This document shows, one piece after another, positions 10,990 through 22,119 of a stretch of DNA of 64,000 nucleotides. Source of the DNA: Cynocephalus volans (Eukaryota; Chordata; Mammalia; Dermoptera; Cynocephalidae); assembly GCF_027409185.1 (NCBI RefSeq), contig NC_084475.1:15148130-15212129 (forward strand). The letters are read 5' to 3'. Each line of letters starts with the position of its first letter. The stretch's first letter is position 1. A program made the translations under genes and the position numbers. The notes under the pieces were generated by a model. The model did no database searches. It saw nothing but the letters and a program-made list of their open reading frames with translations, and was not told the DNA's origin.

Positions 10990-11150
10990 TATCCAACCTC
11001 GTTTCTCCGATGACAACCATGAAAGGTACAGGGTGGGCATCATTCCTCTTGCAATGGAGCAGGAAATTACATTAAAGCCACACAGATAGGAACGGCAGAG
11101 TCAGGGCTGGAAGCCAGGTCATCTGGCTCCCTGTCCACAGGCCTCCTTCC
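10990..11150 (-). mobile_element. MIR SINE fossil
   Basis: Antisense MIR-like segment with 'gccacacagataggaacggcagagtcagggctggaagccaggtcatctggctccctgtcca'. Confidence 0.55.
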
Positions 11151-11559
11151 CACTACATCCCTGTTGTCCCCAAACCATCCTGGATAGCAGTTTTGGACTC
11201 AGTTAGGCCCATTTACCCAGATTGGAGGAACAGAGAAGAGGGGAAAAGACACTAACCACAGGCAGGACGGTGCTGTTAGTCACAGGCACTGGAGTCAACT
11301 TCCTTGATTCAGGTGTGGCTCTGTGCTTAGTTAAGAGAACTTGGCAGTTACTTAAGCTAGCCGAGCCTCAGTTTCTTCATCTGTAAACAGAGACACACTG
11401 CTGCAGAGAGAGCTACTGCACAGAGCCACCGTGAGCGAAGGGGAGGGGCGAGCTTTTGTGACGGCTCCACTGAGAAAGCCCAGTGGAAATGACCCTTTGT
11501 GATCTCGGAAGCTCGATCATGAAGTGTATGCTGTCTGCTTTGCACTCCAGGAAGCAGTC

Positions 11560-11882
11560 TGACGTCCCTGAGGCTGCCATGCTGTAAGGAAGCCCAAACT
11601 AGATACCAGGGGAGACCACATGGAAAGGCCCTGAGGCGAGACAAAGAGACACAGATGCCTGGCCAGCCCCCAGCTCCCCCAGCCCCATACTGTTCTAGCA
11701 CCATCCACTGTCTGAGTGCAACTGTAAGAAAGACCAGGAGCTGGAGCCAGAACCACCCAGCCACACCCTTCCTAGATTCCTAACCAAACAAGCCATGAGA
11801 GATAATAAAATGATTGCTGTCTTTTGACACCATTAAGTTCTGCTGTTATTTATTCCACAGGAATATTACATAACTGGAACAG
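11560..11882 (+). mobile_element. MaLR-type LTR fragment (MLT1-like)
   Basis: The 3' part of an LTR: 'agccagaaccacccagcca', 'aagccatgagagataataaaatgattgctg', then 'accattaagttctgctgttattt' and a decayed end. It abuts the next LTR at 11884. Confidence 0.65.
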
Positions 11883-11883
11883 G

Positions 11884-12330
11884 GTGTTTGGGGTAGGATG
11901 GACTGAATAGTATCCCCTTTCAAAAAAAAAAAAGAGAGAGATGCTCACCTGGAATCTTGGAAAGTGACCTTGTTTGGAATAATGGTCTTTGCGGATGTAA
12001 TTAAGATAAGGATCTTGATGAGATCATCTTGGATTAGGGTAGGCCCTAAATCCAACATCCCATGTTCTTAGAAAAGAAGACACAGGGAGAGAGAGAAGGC
12101 CACATGAAACAGGCAAAGAATGGAGTGACGCAGACACAAGTCGAGGACACCTGGGGCCACCAGAAGCTCGAAGGAGCAGGAAGGATCCTCTCGAACCTTC
12201 AGGGAGAGCGTGGCTCTACTGACACCTTGATTTCAGACTTCTGGCCTCTAGAACCGTGAAAGAATGTTTCTTGTCATTTTAAGCCATGAATTTGGGGTCA
12301 TCCGTTATGGCAGCCCAAGGAAACTCAGCT
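11884..12330 (+). mobile_element. MaLR-type LTR (MLT1-like)
   Basis: Typical order of blocks: gtgaccttgtttggaataatgg, ggatcttgatgagatcatct, 'ggattagggtaggccctaaatccaa', 'ctgacaccttgatttcagacttctggcctctagaaccgtg', 'ttttaagcc' and a terminal 'ggcagcccaaggaaact'. An A/GA-rich interruption lies at 11925-11940. Confidence 0.78.
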
Positions 12331-12378
12331 GAGGCTGGAGGCAACTGAGGGCCCCCTGCTATCATTACAACGACTGCA

Positions 12379-12460
12379 CGAGGGGTCTTCAAAAAGTTCA
12401 TGGGAAGATTCATATTAAATTTTAATTCTATTTTTCCACCAACTTTTTGAAATACCCTCG
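12379..12460. mobile_element. palindromic mariner-like MITE
   Basis: An 82-bp element with near-perfect inverted ends. The left end cgaggggtcttcaaaaagtt pairs with the inverse of the right end aactttttgaaataccctcg (mismatches only around positions 7-10). It is flanked by CA on the left and TA on the right, in keeping with a decayed TA target. The AT-rich middle gives a near-complete hairpin. It has no coding capacity. Confidence 0.75.
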
Positions 12461-13280
12461 TATTTCGTGGCTCCTAAATCAGATGCAGAACTCACAAACA
12501 GAAGTGCTCTTTAGGGGAACAAGAGGACAGATTTGTGATCAGGACTCCTTGGATGACAAACAGCTGGAGGAAGGCCCAGAGGAGACAGAAAGCTCAGGGC
12601 AAGACGCAGAGAAGTGGCTTGCCATTTGGGAATGCTGTATATCTCTAGAAGTGCCTTGTGGAAACGTTCACCTAAAACAAAAACAAGCAAAAATATGGAT
12701 GACCTATTGGGGGCCTTGATTTATTGATCCTAGAATTTAGATTATCTTTCGCCAACCTCCATGATTCATCTTTTTAGCAGAGTGTGGCCAAAAATCCTTT
12801 CTTCAAAGATCTTGTGTGGATTTGGGATCCAGCATTTGATTGAAGTTGGTTTAACCAAAATACAGTTCTTTACAGAAGCATGGACATCCACAGGTGGAAA
12901 GGGGGCTGCAAACTTCAATGCTGACAGTGGCCAAGCAGCATCGAAGGAAGAAGGTTGAGTATGAGACAATAGGGAGTGGTGGGGAGTGGGACAAACTGGA
13001 CAGCTCCAGCTGATTATAGAGGAACGTGGGCCTGGAGCTGCCACATCTTTCAGTTTTCCAAGAGAAGCAGGAAATCCAGATTTTTTTTTTTTTAATGAAA
13101 AATCTGGTGATTAAATCATAGCCACCAATTCAAATTTTAAACATTGGGTGGATAAAATAACACATGTCTATAGGCTGAATTGGGCCTACCAGCTGCTCTT
13201 TGTGACATCTGCATTTGTGACCGTCTAACTCAACCTGGTGCTGTAGATGCCTTGCCTCTTTTCTCAACCTTCACAGCGGT
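12461..13280. other. intergenic, nothing recognised
   Basis: Unique-looking DNA with no convincing exon or repeat. A T run at 13081-13093 is not attached to a recognisable SINE. Confidence 0.4.
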
Positions 13281-13293
13281 TCAGCCTCCAGTC

Positions 13294-13462
13294 ATTTTTT
13301 TTTTTTAAAGATGATTGGTAAAATGATCTTAACCCTTGACTTGGTTTTGTCAGCACCACACTCTCCCAAGTGAGCTAACCGGCCATTCCTATATAGGGAT
13401 CCGAACCCATGGCCTCGGTGTTATCAGCACCACACTGTCCTGACTGACCCACAGGCCGGCCC
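13294..13462 (-). mobile_element. tRNA-Ile-derived SINE, dimer, with exact target duplication
   Basis: Reverse dimer between identical 13-bp repeats tcagcctccagtc (13281-13293 and 13463-13475). Confidence 0.93.
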
Positions 13463-13475
13463 TCAGCCTCCAGTC

Positions 13476-14418
13476 TTAAGGCTCTGTGTCTGCCTTGTAA
13501 AGGGTCTCGCATCTGGCTTCTCCTCTCCACCTTCAGGGCCCCTATAGTCCGGCTCCCCACCCTCTTTCATCTGGACCACCAACCCTGAATCCCAAGAGGT
13601 GTGCATTTCAGAAGCTAGATCAGGGCCACTGTGGTCTTGTCCCTCCCTCATCACCAGCCTCCAGTCCTCCTCCCCCTCCTTTGTCCCTTTCTGAAGACAC
13701 ATTGAGTTCCTCATTGCTTTTTGAATCCACCAAGACCTTGCAGCCTCCGTGTCTTCATCCACAGTGTATATATTTATCATAACATCACATTGCACCTATA
13801 ATTATATACAGCTATTATTTGTCAATATTATCTGTCAAAAAAAAGATAAAATATAATGAAAATATAAAATAAAACAAATAAAAATTTTCATGCCATTCCC
13901 TCTGCTTAGAGTTCCTTTCCCTCCTGCCTCTGAATTCCTGCTCAGTGCTCCAGCTCCAATCTCCCCTCTTTTCTGATTCTCTCCTGGATTCCCTCACCCC
14001 AACCCTGGCTCAGATGGAGTCCCTCCTCCAGTGTCCGTTCCCATGCACTTTGTATACTTGCCCTGTGACTCCCATCCTGGTCCTGTATCTTGGTGACTGC
14101 TTGACATTTCCATCTCACTGATTAGATTATGAGTGTCTTGGGGCCAGGGACCATGACTCAGTTTCCCTTGTACCTTGGGCCTGGCATATTGGAGTATTCA
14201 TTAAATATTTGTTGAAATGGACCTGAGAAATCAGGAGGCTATCATTTGAAGAGGCAGAGGGACTTACCTGAGGCCACCCAGCCCACTGGCAGCAGAGCTG
14301 AGACCAGTAACCAATTTCCACCCTGGCATTTTTCTGCCTGTTCTGGCTGAGGAGCCAGTGAACACCAGGAATGAGCGGCTGGGTTGGTGTTTCTTGGAAG
14401 GGTGCCAGGACTCTGCCC
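13476..14418. other. intergenic with possible L2/MIR remnants
   Basis: Text such as 'gagtgtcttggggccagggaccatgactcagtttcccttgtaccttgggcctggcatattggagtattcattaaatatttgttga' (about 14130-14215) is an L2 3' end on the + strand. The stretch 13820-13890 is A/T-rich. No gene. Confidence 0.5.
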
Positions 14419-14434
14419 AGAAACAGAACTTTTA

Positions 14435-14621
14435 TTTTTTATTTTATTTTATTTTTTTATTTTTTAAAGATGACCAGTAAGGGGTTCTTAACCCTTGACT
14501 TGATGTTGTCAGCACCACGCTCAACGAACTGAGCTAACTGGCCATCCTATATAGGGATCCGGACCCGTGGCCTTGGTGTTATCAGCACCGCACTCTCCCA
14601 CATGAGCCACAGGCCGGCCCT
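14435..14621 (-). mobile_element. tRNA-Ile-derived SINE, dimer, with exact target duplication
   Basis: Reverse dimer with a (TTTTA)n-type tail, between identical 16-bp repeats agaaacagaactttta (14419-14434 and 14622-14637). Confidence 0.94.
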
Positions 14622-14969
14622 AGAAACAGAACTTTTAAAGAAATGGTGGCTTCAGAAACATGGAGGGAGATATGGGCCACAGATATGTCTGGAACACTCA
14701 GATGAGGTTCTGGAGCAGAGTCAGCCTTAGGGGAATGGAACATCTACAAGGAAGAAATTCATGGAGACGAATTCCGTGGACAGAGTCCATAATCTACTGA
14801 CAACCATGAGGGAGTTTCAATGAGAAAGAACACCACAGCTTGGAAAAACGTCCTCCATATCACGGGCTTTCAAAGGGACTTAAGGAACTGCCATCCAATG
14901 ACAATGGCATTGATAAAGCTGGCTGTTCTAACCACCGCTCTTTACTCAGCTCCCATGGCCACTATTTCT

Positions 14970-15313
14970 TCTCTCTCTTTTTTTTTAAAGATGAAAAGAT
15001 GACCAATAAGGGGATCTTTTTTTTTTTTTTTTTTTTTTTGTCTTTTTTCGTGACCGGTACTCAGCCAGTGAGTGCACCGGCCATTCCTATATAGGATCCG
15101 AACCCGCGGCGGGAGTGTTGCCACGCTCCCAGCGCCGCACTCTCCCGAGGGCGCCACGGGCTCGGCCCCAGTAAGGGGATCTTAACCCTTGACCTGGTGT
15201 CAGCACCACACTCTCCTAAGTGAGCTAACTGGCCATCCCTGTAGAGGGATCCAAACCTGTGGCCTTGGTGTTATCAGCACCGCACTCTCCCAAGTGAGCC
15301 ACGGGCCGGCCCC
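14970..15313 (-). mobile_element. tRNA-Ile-derived SINE dimer, interrupted by another SINE
   Basis: The outer element is flanked by cccatggccactatttct (14952-14969) and cccatggtcactatttct (15314-15331), 17 of 18 identical. Its right unit begins at 14985, is cut at 15017 by the inner SINE, and resumes at 15183 (taacccttgacctggtg), running to the left-unit end at 15313. Confidence 0.9.
15018..15167 (-). mobile_element. GC-rich variant tRNA-related SINE nested in a SINE
   Basis: It carries its own poly(T) tail, then gtcttttttcgtgaccggta, a shortened inner unit, the tatataggatccgaaccc linker and 'gcggcgggagtgttgccacgctcccagcgccgcactctcccgag...'. It is bounded by ccaataaggggatct (15003-15017) and ccagtaaggggatct (15168-15182), a 15-bp duplication with one mismatch. 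Its GC-rich middle and short second half differ from every other copy here, so it looks like a separate subfamily. Confidence 0.85.
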
Positions 15314-15399
15314 CCCATGGTCACTATTTCTACCAGCACCACTGCACTGAGGATGATACTGACTCACAGGTACACATGGCTGTACACGTTACATAGACA

Positions 15400-15897
15400 T
15401 GCTGTGGCTTGCCTTATGCCTCCACCCCGCTGTCCCCCCCCTAAAAAATATGGGGAAGTCCTGACCCACCCCACCCCCCATAAGTGTGAATGTGACCTTA
15501 TTTGGAAATAAGGTCTTTGCAGATGTGATCAAGTTAAGATGAGGTCATACTGGATTAGGGCCCTGAATCCAATAGGACTGGTGTCCTTGTAAAAAGGCCA
15601 TGTGAAGAGGCACAGACACGCAGTGAGACAGCCATGTGACAACAGTAGCTGAGACTGGAGACTGGCAGCAGAGACTGGCTGCCACAAGCCAAAGAATGAC
15701 AAGGATTGCCAGCAGCCACCAGATTCTGGAAGAGGCAAGGAAGGATTCTCCCCTAGAGCCTTCAGAGGGGTCATGGCCCTGCTGACACCTTGATTTCGGA
15801 CTTCTAGCATCCAGGACAGCGAGAGAAAAATTCCTGTTGTTTTAAGCCACACCATTTATGGTAATTTATTACAGCAGCCCTGGCAAATTCGTACAGC
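15400..15897 (+). mobile_element. MaLR-type LTR (MLT1-like)
   Basis: Blocks in order: tgctgtggcttgcc, 'tgtgaccttatttggaaataaggtctttgcagatgtgatcaagttaag', 'ggattagggccctgaatccaat', 'ctgacaccttgatttcggacttctagc', 'tgttttaagcc' and 'taatttattacagcagccctgg'. Nearly full-length LTR. Confidence 0.82.
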
Positions 15898-15960
15898 CTG
15901 TTTATATCTATTCTTTGAATTGATTTTCCTGACTACCCTGTTAGTGGCTACATGCTACTA

Positions 15961-16665
15961 TCTGTGATAGCCAGCCTCCCTGATGGCCCCAACAGTACCA
16001 CCTTCTGTATACACTTCTCTGTATAGTCCGCTTTCACAATGAAGAGGGCTGACCTGTGTAACTGGCAGGATATTGTGGAAAGAGCAGCACGTGCCTTCCA
16101 CAGCTATGGTTCAGCTTCTGCCCTGCCCTCTCTTGGATCACTTGCTCTGGGGAAAGCCCACAACCACGTCTGGAGACCATTCAAACAGCCCATGGAGAGG
16201 TCTGTGTGATGAGGAACTGAGGTCCCCAGCCAACAAGCAGCTTCATGGTTGAGAGCCACCCTGAAAGCAGATCATCCCACCCCCAGGGAAACCTTCGGAT
16301 GATCGCAGCCCTGGCCAACTTCTTGACTGCAACGCCACGAGCGATCCCAAGCCAGACCCCCAACCTAAGCCACTCCCTGATCCACAGAAACTGCATGTCA
16401 TAATAAATGTTTGTTGTTTTGTTTGTTTGTTGTTGTTGTTGTTGTTGTTTTTTAAAGATGACCGGTAAGGGGATCTTAACCCTTGTCTTGGCGTTGTCAG
16501 CACCACACTCAGCCAGTGAGCGAACCGGCCATCCCTATATAGGATCCGAACCCGTGGCCTTGGTGTTACCAGCACCACACTCTCCCTGAGTGAGCCACCA
16601 GCCGGCCCAGAATGTTTCTTGTTTTACACTATTAAGTTTTGCAGTAGATTGCTAATACATTTTTC
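15961..16665 (+). mobile_element. MaLR-type LTR (MLT1-like) with SINE insertion
   Basis: Text such as 'agcccatggagaggtctgtgtgatgaggaactgaggtcccc', 'cttcttgactgcaacgccacgag' and 'agaaactgcatgtcataataaatgtttgttgtttt' identifies an MLT1-type LTR. A dimeric SINE sits at 16421-16610; the LTR end resumes with cttgttttacactattaag. Confidence 0.75.
16421..16610 (-). mobile_element. tRNA-Ile-derived SINE, dimer, (TTG)n/(TTTG)n tail
   Basis: Reverse dimer flanked by aatgtttgttgtttt (16406-16420) and aatgtttcttgtttt (16611-16625), 14 of 15 identical. The tail has become a GTT-type microsatellite (16421-16449). Confidence 0.9.
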
Positions 16666-16674
16666 CTATCCCAT

Positions 16675-17020
16675 CAGAGGCAGCATGCATAGTGGTTAAA
16701 ACTTCTGGGGTCAACTATCACTTACTAGCTATTAACCTTGAGTAAGTTGCTTTGGCCTCTCTGAGTTTCCTCATTTTAAGCAGGTAGAATAACTGTATCC
16801 ATCTTATCAAACTGTTGGAAAGAGCAAAGGAGTTAATATATAACTTCTAACAGTCCCTGCCACATAGTATTTTTGTTTTGTTTTCGGTGGCTGGCCAGTA
16901 CAGGGATGGAAGCCTGAACCTTAGTGCTGTCAGCACCATGCTCTAACCAACTGAGCTAACCGGCCAGCCCTCATGTCTCATAGTAAATATTAGTTATTGT
17001 TATAATACAGGTGAGAAAAC
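16675..17020 (+). mobile_element. MIR SINE fossil split by a younger SINE
   Basis: Sense MIR text from 'gaggcagcatgcatagtggttaaaacttctgggg' through 'cacttactagctattaaccttgagtaagttgc' to 'gtccctgccacatagta'. A SINE lies at 16871-16969, then the MIR 3' end resumes as catagtaaatattagttatt. Confidence 0.8.
16871..16969 (-). mobile_element. tRNA-Ile-derived SINE, monomer
   Basis: Reverse monomer (ggtggctggccagtacaggg to gagctaaccggccagccc) inserted near the 3' end of a MIR. Confidence 0.9.
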
Positions 17021-17735
17021 AGCTCAAAAGAGGTGAATGAAAAGACATCTCCAGGGCTATGTAGGCAGCGACTCAGTGGCCGGGCTGAGCCCTGAACCTG
17101 GGTCTTCTGGACTCCCTGTCCAGTGCTCATGGTTTAACTGAAACCTGACAGTAGAGTGGCTGGGGAAGTCAGATGTTCCGTGAGTCAGCAACTTCTCCGG
17201 CGGCAGCAGGCCGTTTAGCAGCAGTGCACTGTCAACACATTGCACTGGGCTGGGGAGGGCAGCCAGTTGGGTCAGGCTGCGGCTGTGGGCCTGACCCTGG
17301 GAGGAGAGCCCCTTCTCTTCTGCAGAGAGGTGTTAGGAAGGTGGGCAAGAGCATGCACACTGCAGACTGGACACCCTCTGAGAGGGGCTCTTCTGGATCA
17401 CGTTTCATTGCCAGAGCAGGTGCAAGGATGGGGAAAGAGTCGAGCTGCTGTTTGCAGCCCTGGTTAGGAAATGGCCGGGAGAACTGGACAACTGTTTTGA
17501 AATGCAATCCGGTATTAGAGCAAATGGGCCGTCGGGAATAAATCTCTACAGCATGGGCTGCTTTAGCTTAAGCCGAGCAAAATGACCTTGGACAAGCAGC
17601 GGCTCAGGAGCCAAGAGCTCCCCTAGAAGAAGTACCCACTTCCCCTTCTTCTTCTAAATCTGTGGCTCCCGACCCTCATCTGAGAGGAGGAAACAGTGAA
17701 TGGTTGGAGTGAAGGAAGCAAAGCAGAAAAAAAAG
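17021..17735. other. intergenic, nothing recognised
   Basis: Moderately GC-rich unique sequence with short overlapping frames on both strands (17173-17541). No exon can be supported. Confidence 0.4.
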
Positions 17736-17737
17736 CA

Positions 17738-17848
17738 GCTGGCCGGTTGGCTCAGTTGCTTAGATCGTGCTGTTACACACCAAGGTCAAAGGTTTGGATC
17801 CCTGTAGGCCAGCCCCTAAAAAAAAAAAGGAAAGAAAAAAAAAAGAAA
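17738..17848 (+). mobile_element. tRNA-Ile-derived SINE, monomer
   Basis: Sense copy: gctggccggttggctcagtt (A box region), ctgttacacaccaaggtc, B-box-like ggtttggatccc, then a long purine-rich A tail. It is one of only five sense-oriented copies in the window. The degraded anticodon arm shows that it is not a working tRNA. Confidence 0.88.
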
Positions 17849-19620
17849 AGGCAGTGATGTGTGAAATTTACCTTTGAATGAGCAACACTGTGTATAAAAA
17901 TTGGATGCAAAGAGCCTCCAGGTGTGCTTGCAGCTTTCTGACTCCTCCTCATGGCCAGGTGGAAAACGTCAAAGGCAGATTACAGGGTGTGATTTTTCCT
18001 GCGTTGTCACCAGAACATAAGATGCCCCATGCTGGCATCCAAGCATTTTGCATCAAATGGGCTCACGCCTCTCCCCTAAGGATCCTCACTCCCCTCCCTC
18101 ACTCGTGCTACTTCTCCCCCAGGAGAACTCCTGTCTCCAGGATCGTCGCGTGTCCGTTTACTCAGGTCGCCCTCCTACCGCACACCACCCAGCCACAGCC
18201 TCGCTCCTCAGCCCCGTGGCTCTGCTCGCTTTGACACTCCTGGGAAGTGTTGCCTGTGCATATTCAGAATGGTTTACAGCCAGTTCTATAGTTCTATGCT
18301 CTTTGGACCCCTCTGCTGCCCCTTCCAGCTCTAAAATTCTGTCATTACATGACGTGAAGTCAAAGTGCCACACTGAAGCTCTGTGTCCATCGCCGTGTGA
18401 CTCTGGGGTCAGCTCTCTTCCCATCCTGGCCTCCAGTCTCTGGGGCTTCTGAGAGGTCTATCCAAAATGAGGTTAATCATGGAGACTTAACTTTGTTGTA
18501 AGTTGGGTTTGATTAAAACTTTAATATTTCGTCACCCAAACTCAATCTTCATACTTTTATTGCTGACATTGCAGAATCATCCAGTCTCAAGAAAAAGAAG
18601 GGGGAAAAAAGGGCCCAGTGGAGGAAATCCATCACTGAATATCACCAGAAGGACATTGCCAGAATGCCTGTGAAGGGTTAATGCAGCAGGGTGGGTAGGA
18701 GGGCAAATTATAAAACGAAAGGGAAATGACTATGGGCAGCCTGAGTGACAGCGAGAATGAAGGCTGTTGCTTCCCAGGGCTGAAGTACAGTTTCTGCCCA
18801 GGTCCCACTTTAGCATAACCACAGCGGCTATTAAGACCCTCAAACACGCCATCAGTGGTTCTGAACTTCGCATAATGACTGAACTCGGCCTTATCATCAG
18901 AGGGAAGGAGGAGAAGCGTGGAAACCAAAGGGACTGAAATTTCAGCCTCCGCCAGACCTCCGCGAGCTCCATCAAACTCCCAGAATAGCGCGGCCAGGTT
19001 CCCGCAACGGGGCTTCCGGTGAGGGAGACAGTCAGGCCTCAGGCAGCAGCGCCCGGAACAGCTGGGGCTGGACACGGCCCAGAAGCCAGCTGGCTGCCCT
19101 GCCCCACCCTGCCGTGCCGTGCCCTGCCCTGCCGGAGGCACCATCTCTGGTGAGTGTGAGCATGTCTGGCTCCTCCGTGGCCCCTGGTTCTCCTCTGATC
19201 ACCTGGCATCCTGGCTGGGTTCAAGAGTAGGGGGTGGCCTCAAATCCCAGGCCAGGGTATGGGGGCAGCGACTGGGTCGTTTGAAGGCTCTGTTGAGTGG
19301 ACTGTGTTGGTGGTGGCCGCAGAGGCTGGAGAATGGCTGAATGGCCCTACAGTCAGGGAAGGCTACAGTATGTGCAGAACCGATGTGAGCACAGGGGGCC
19401 AGTGGCCACCAGCAGACCAGCACTGGCGAACAAAGGAGGGATGACAGGAAGACTCCCAGCCCTGCCACAGGCTGGGCAGTTGCCTTGTGCAGTGCTGTCT
19501 TGAGGTTGGCTGCTGAAGGCAAAGAGATCATTGGGAGAAGGGAGGGTGGCCGAGACCCTTGCTGGCCTGACAGGTCTGCTCTGCTTCCAGTGTCCTTCTC
19601 TTTAGGCCTGTGCAGATCCT
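17849..19620. other. intergenic, no gene supported
   Basis: No named repeat. 18632-19144 (-) has a 170-codon frame without recognisable domains. 18950-19130 is locally GC-rich with several CpGs and a CCCTGCC-type short tandem pattern (19096-19136). This could be a small regulatory patch, but nothing in the sequence proves it. Confidence 0.4.
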
Positions 19621-19624
19621 CCAT

Positions 19625-19830
19625 CTATTTATTCCCTTACAAATATTAATTGACACCCTACTACGGGCAAGTCACCAAGGAGAATGCAAAGATGGATCAG
19701 GTGGTGGACATCTTCCCCTCAAAGAGCTTACACCCCGGTTGGGGACATGAGGCATGTACATAACCATTAATAAGACAGAAAATGGAAAGGGCTTCACAGA
19801 AGTGAGAAAAGCATTCTGGGCAGAATAGCA
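19625..19830 (-). mobile_element. L2 fossil
   Basis: Antisense L2 3' end: 'ttattcccttacaaatattaattgacaccctacta', then 'aaagagcttacaccccggttggggac'. Followed to about 20010 by MIR-like text. Confidence 0.6.
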
Positions 19831-20185
19831 CAGTGAAGTGCAAATCCAGCAGAGTTAAAACAAATGGTTCTCATCCATGGCTAGTTGCTTTGCCTCTATC
19901 ATCCTCAGTTTTTAAATCGATGAAATAGAGATGATGACATGCCTTGTGGATGCTTCTAGGGTTGTAAGCATCAAAAATACATAAAAGGCATTTTGAAATT
20001 GTACAGTGCTATACAGAGGTAAGATATTATGGATATTGTACTACCAAACTAGCCAGCATCCTCTGAACTTCTTGACCCGGGATTCTGGGAGTCAGAGAGA
20101 GCCAGGGATCTGAGCACAGGGTTCTTGTCAGTACCAAAGCCAAGGCTAGACCCTGAGCCCTCCCTTCCCCTTAGAAAAGGCTAGG

Positions 20186-20365
20186 GCCAGCCCATGGCTT
20201 ACTTGGGAGAGTGTGGTGCTGATAACACCAAGGCCGCGGGTTCAGACCCCTACATAGGGATGGCCGGTTAGCTCACTTGGGAGAGCGTGGTGCTGACAGC
20301 ACCAAGTCAAGGGTTAAGATCCCCTTACCGGTCACCTTTAAAATAAAAAAGAAAGAAAGAAAGCG
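20186..20365 (+). mobile_element. tRNA-Ile-derived SINE, dimer
   Basis: Sense dimer: left unit from gggccagcccatggcttact with B box ggttcagaccc, linker, right unit ggccggttagctcacttggg with ggttaagatccc, then a (GAAA)n-type tail. Confidence 0.93.
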
Positions 20366-20419
20366 CTGACAGCCTCTCTCAGCTCTTGGACAATCAACCC
20401 AACCAACCCACCAATATTT

Positions 20420-21010
20420 CGTGTCCATTTCTTGGGCGCACTGTGCTAGGGGCTGCCGGGGTGAAGAGATATGAACTCTAAAGTCCATTCTCTATAGAGC
20501 CTATCTCTGTATTAGGGAGGTAAGATATCTTGCCTAAGACATACTTAGTGCAAGGCAGTGTAATATCAGCAAGTGCATGCCAGAGGGGAGCTCTACAAGA
20601 GCAGAGGGAGAAAGAGGACTATGGGGTGGTCACCAGCAAAAGCTTCTGGGAGGAGCCAATGGCCTTGAAAGGGATGGACTTGGAGAGGCAGAGAGGAGGG
20701 GGAAGTCCCTGGATTGAGAGTGGGGGACAATGGGAGCAAAGCCACAGGAAGGCAAGTCTGGGGGGCAGACTTGGAGCAGACCTCTCAGGCTGGAGTGACC
20801 ATTCCCAGGGGGGAAGAGGATGGAAATGAGGCTGGAGCCCAGGTTGGGCACAGGCTGCAGAGGCCTCGAATGCCGGGCGAGGGAGTTTGGACTTTCACAA
20901 AGACAATGGGAGCCAGTGAAGGTGTTATGAGCAAGGGGTGCTGGTGCGAAGTCAGTGAATGTCCTGCTTTGGGTGAGAATTCGGAGGGTGACTGGAGGGG
21001 AGACTGCAAG
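20420..21010 (-). mobile_element. L2 fossil, long but diverged
   Basis: Antisense L2 logic: 'gcgcactgtgctaggggctgccggggt' at the left and, further in, 'agcttctgggaggagccaatggccttgaaagggatgga' and 'ctgcagaggcctcgaatgccgggcgagggagtttggac'. The flanking frames are therefore not genes. Confidence 0.55.
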
Positions 21011-22119
21011 TAGGGGCAATCAGTTTGGGGACTGGGGTGAGGCAGAAGTTACACTCGACCCTGAAATGTTCTCAGATTGGTGCAAGACTTCCTGAAGGTA
21101 GGGGGAGCTAAATGCTGCACTGGTTAAACATTTCCTTTTTGTTTTTGGACCCTTGGCTTTGAGGCCTGGTGTCTGTTGATGGAGGCTGTCCAGACCTAGG
21201 CAGCTCAGAAGATCCAGTTCTCTCCCTCCATAGGCAGTTGGTTAGTGGCTACTGAGCCGTGGCAGGGAGGAGGGATAAGGGAGAAGCAGATCTTGCGGCT
21301 GCTGTGGAAGGGTTCAGCGCCAGGTGACATTCCAGTAGGCTCTGCCCAAGGCCTGCTTCCGGGTACATATCTAGTGGGATCATCCGTGGGCAGCCGGTTG
21401 TGGCAAATGAGGCTTTAACTTGCTTGGTTCCTGGCCCCTGGCTTCCTGCTTCTGAAGGGGCCACCATGGTACCTAAGTCCTCTCAAAAAACCAGGCAGTC
21501 CCTGCTGCTCCAAGCAGGAAGTGCTAGGAGCCTATGAGAAGAGGAGACTTGGCCAGACACCGACCGCAGTGTGGTCAGCAACCAGTTAACCCAGAGCCTA
21601 GGAGCAAGGCAGAGTGAAATGCAAACTGTGTACCAGTCACTTGTGGGGCCTCCAGCCTCCTAGCCCAGGATTCCAGGCCCCCACCTGTTAGCGAGCCAGG
21701 AGCCCCACACTCAGCTCAGCGAGAGACTGTTCTCGCTCCACTGGGGCCTAGCTGTGAGGCGAGGGGCACCTGACCCCTCAGGAAGGAATGGGCCTCCCAC
21801 TCCATGGAGGAGGAAAGAGCTCCCAGAAGATTCTGCAAGCTGAAGCTGTAAGCCTGGACTCCTGCTGCCCAGGCAAACTGGGAATTCCCTCCAGGGAACA
21901 TAACTAACCTCTGGCATTCCCTGGATAGTCTCTTCCATGCCCAAACTGGATTGCCAGGGCCTCCTACCCTGGGCTCTGGTGCAGGGCATTGCTGGCCCAG
22001 GTCAGGTGGACTTCAGCAGGCACTGGGGCTCGCCTGCTGCCCAGGAAGGCATGGCGCAGGGGTGGCACTGTTTGCTAGGCCGTTGGTGTGAGGGGGAAAA
22101 TCGCAGAGCAATGGAGAGC

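Noticed and set aside
17738-17848. Possible functional tRNA-Ile gene
   Set aside because: The cloverleaf is broken in the anticodon arm, the 3' end runs into an A-rich tail, and it matches the other dispersed SINEs.
18632-19144. A possible small gene with a local GC-rich start
   Set aside because: 170 codons on the minus strand without domains; the GC-rich patch is short and no exon structure emerges.
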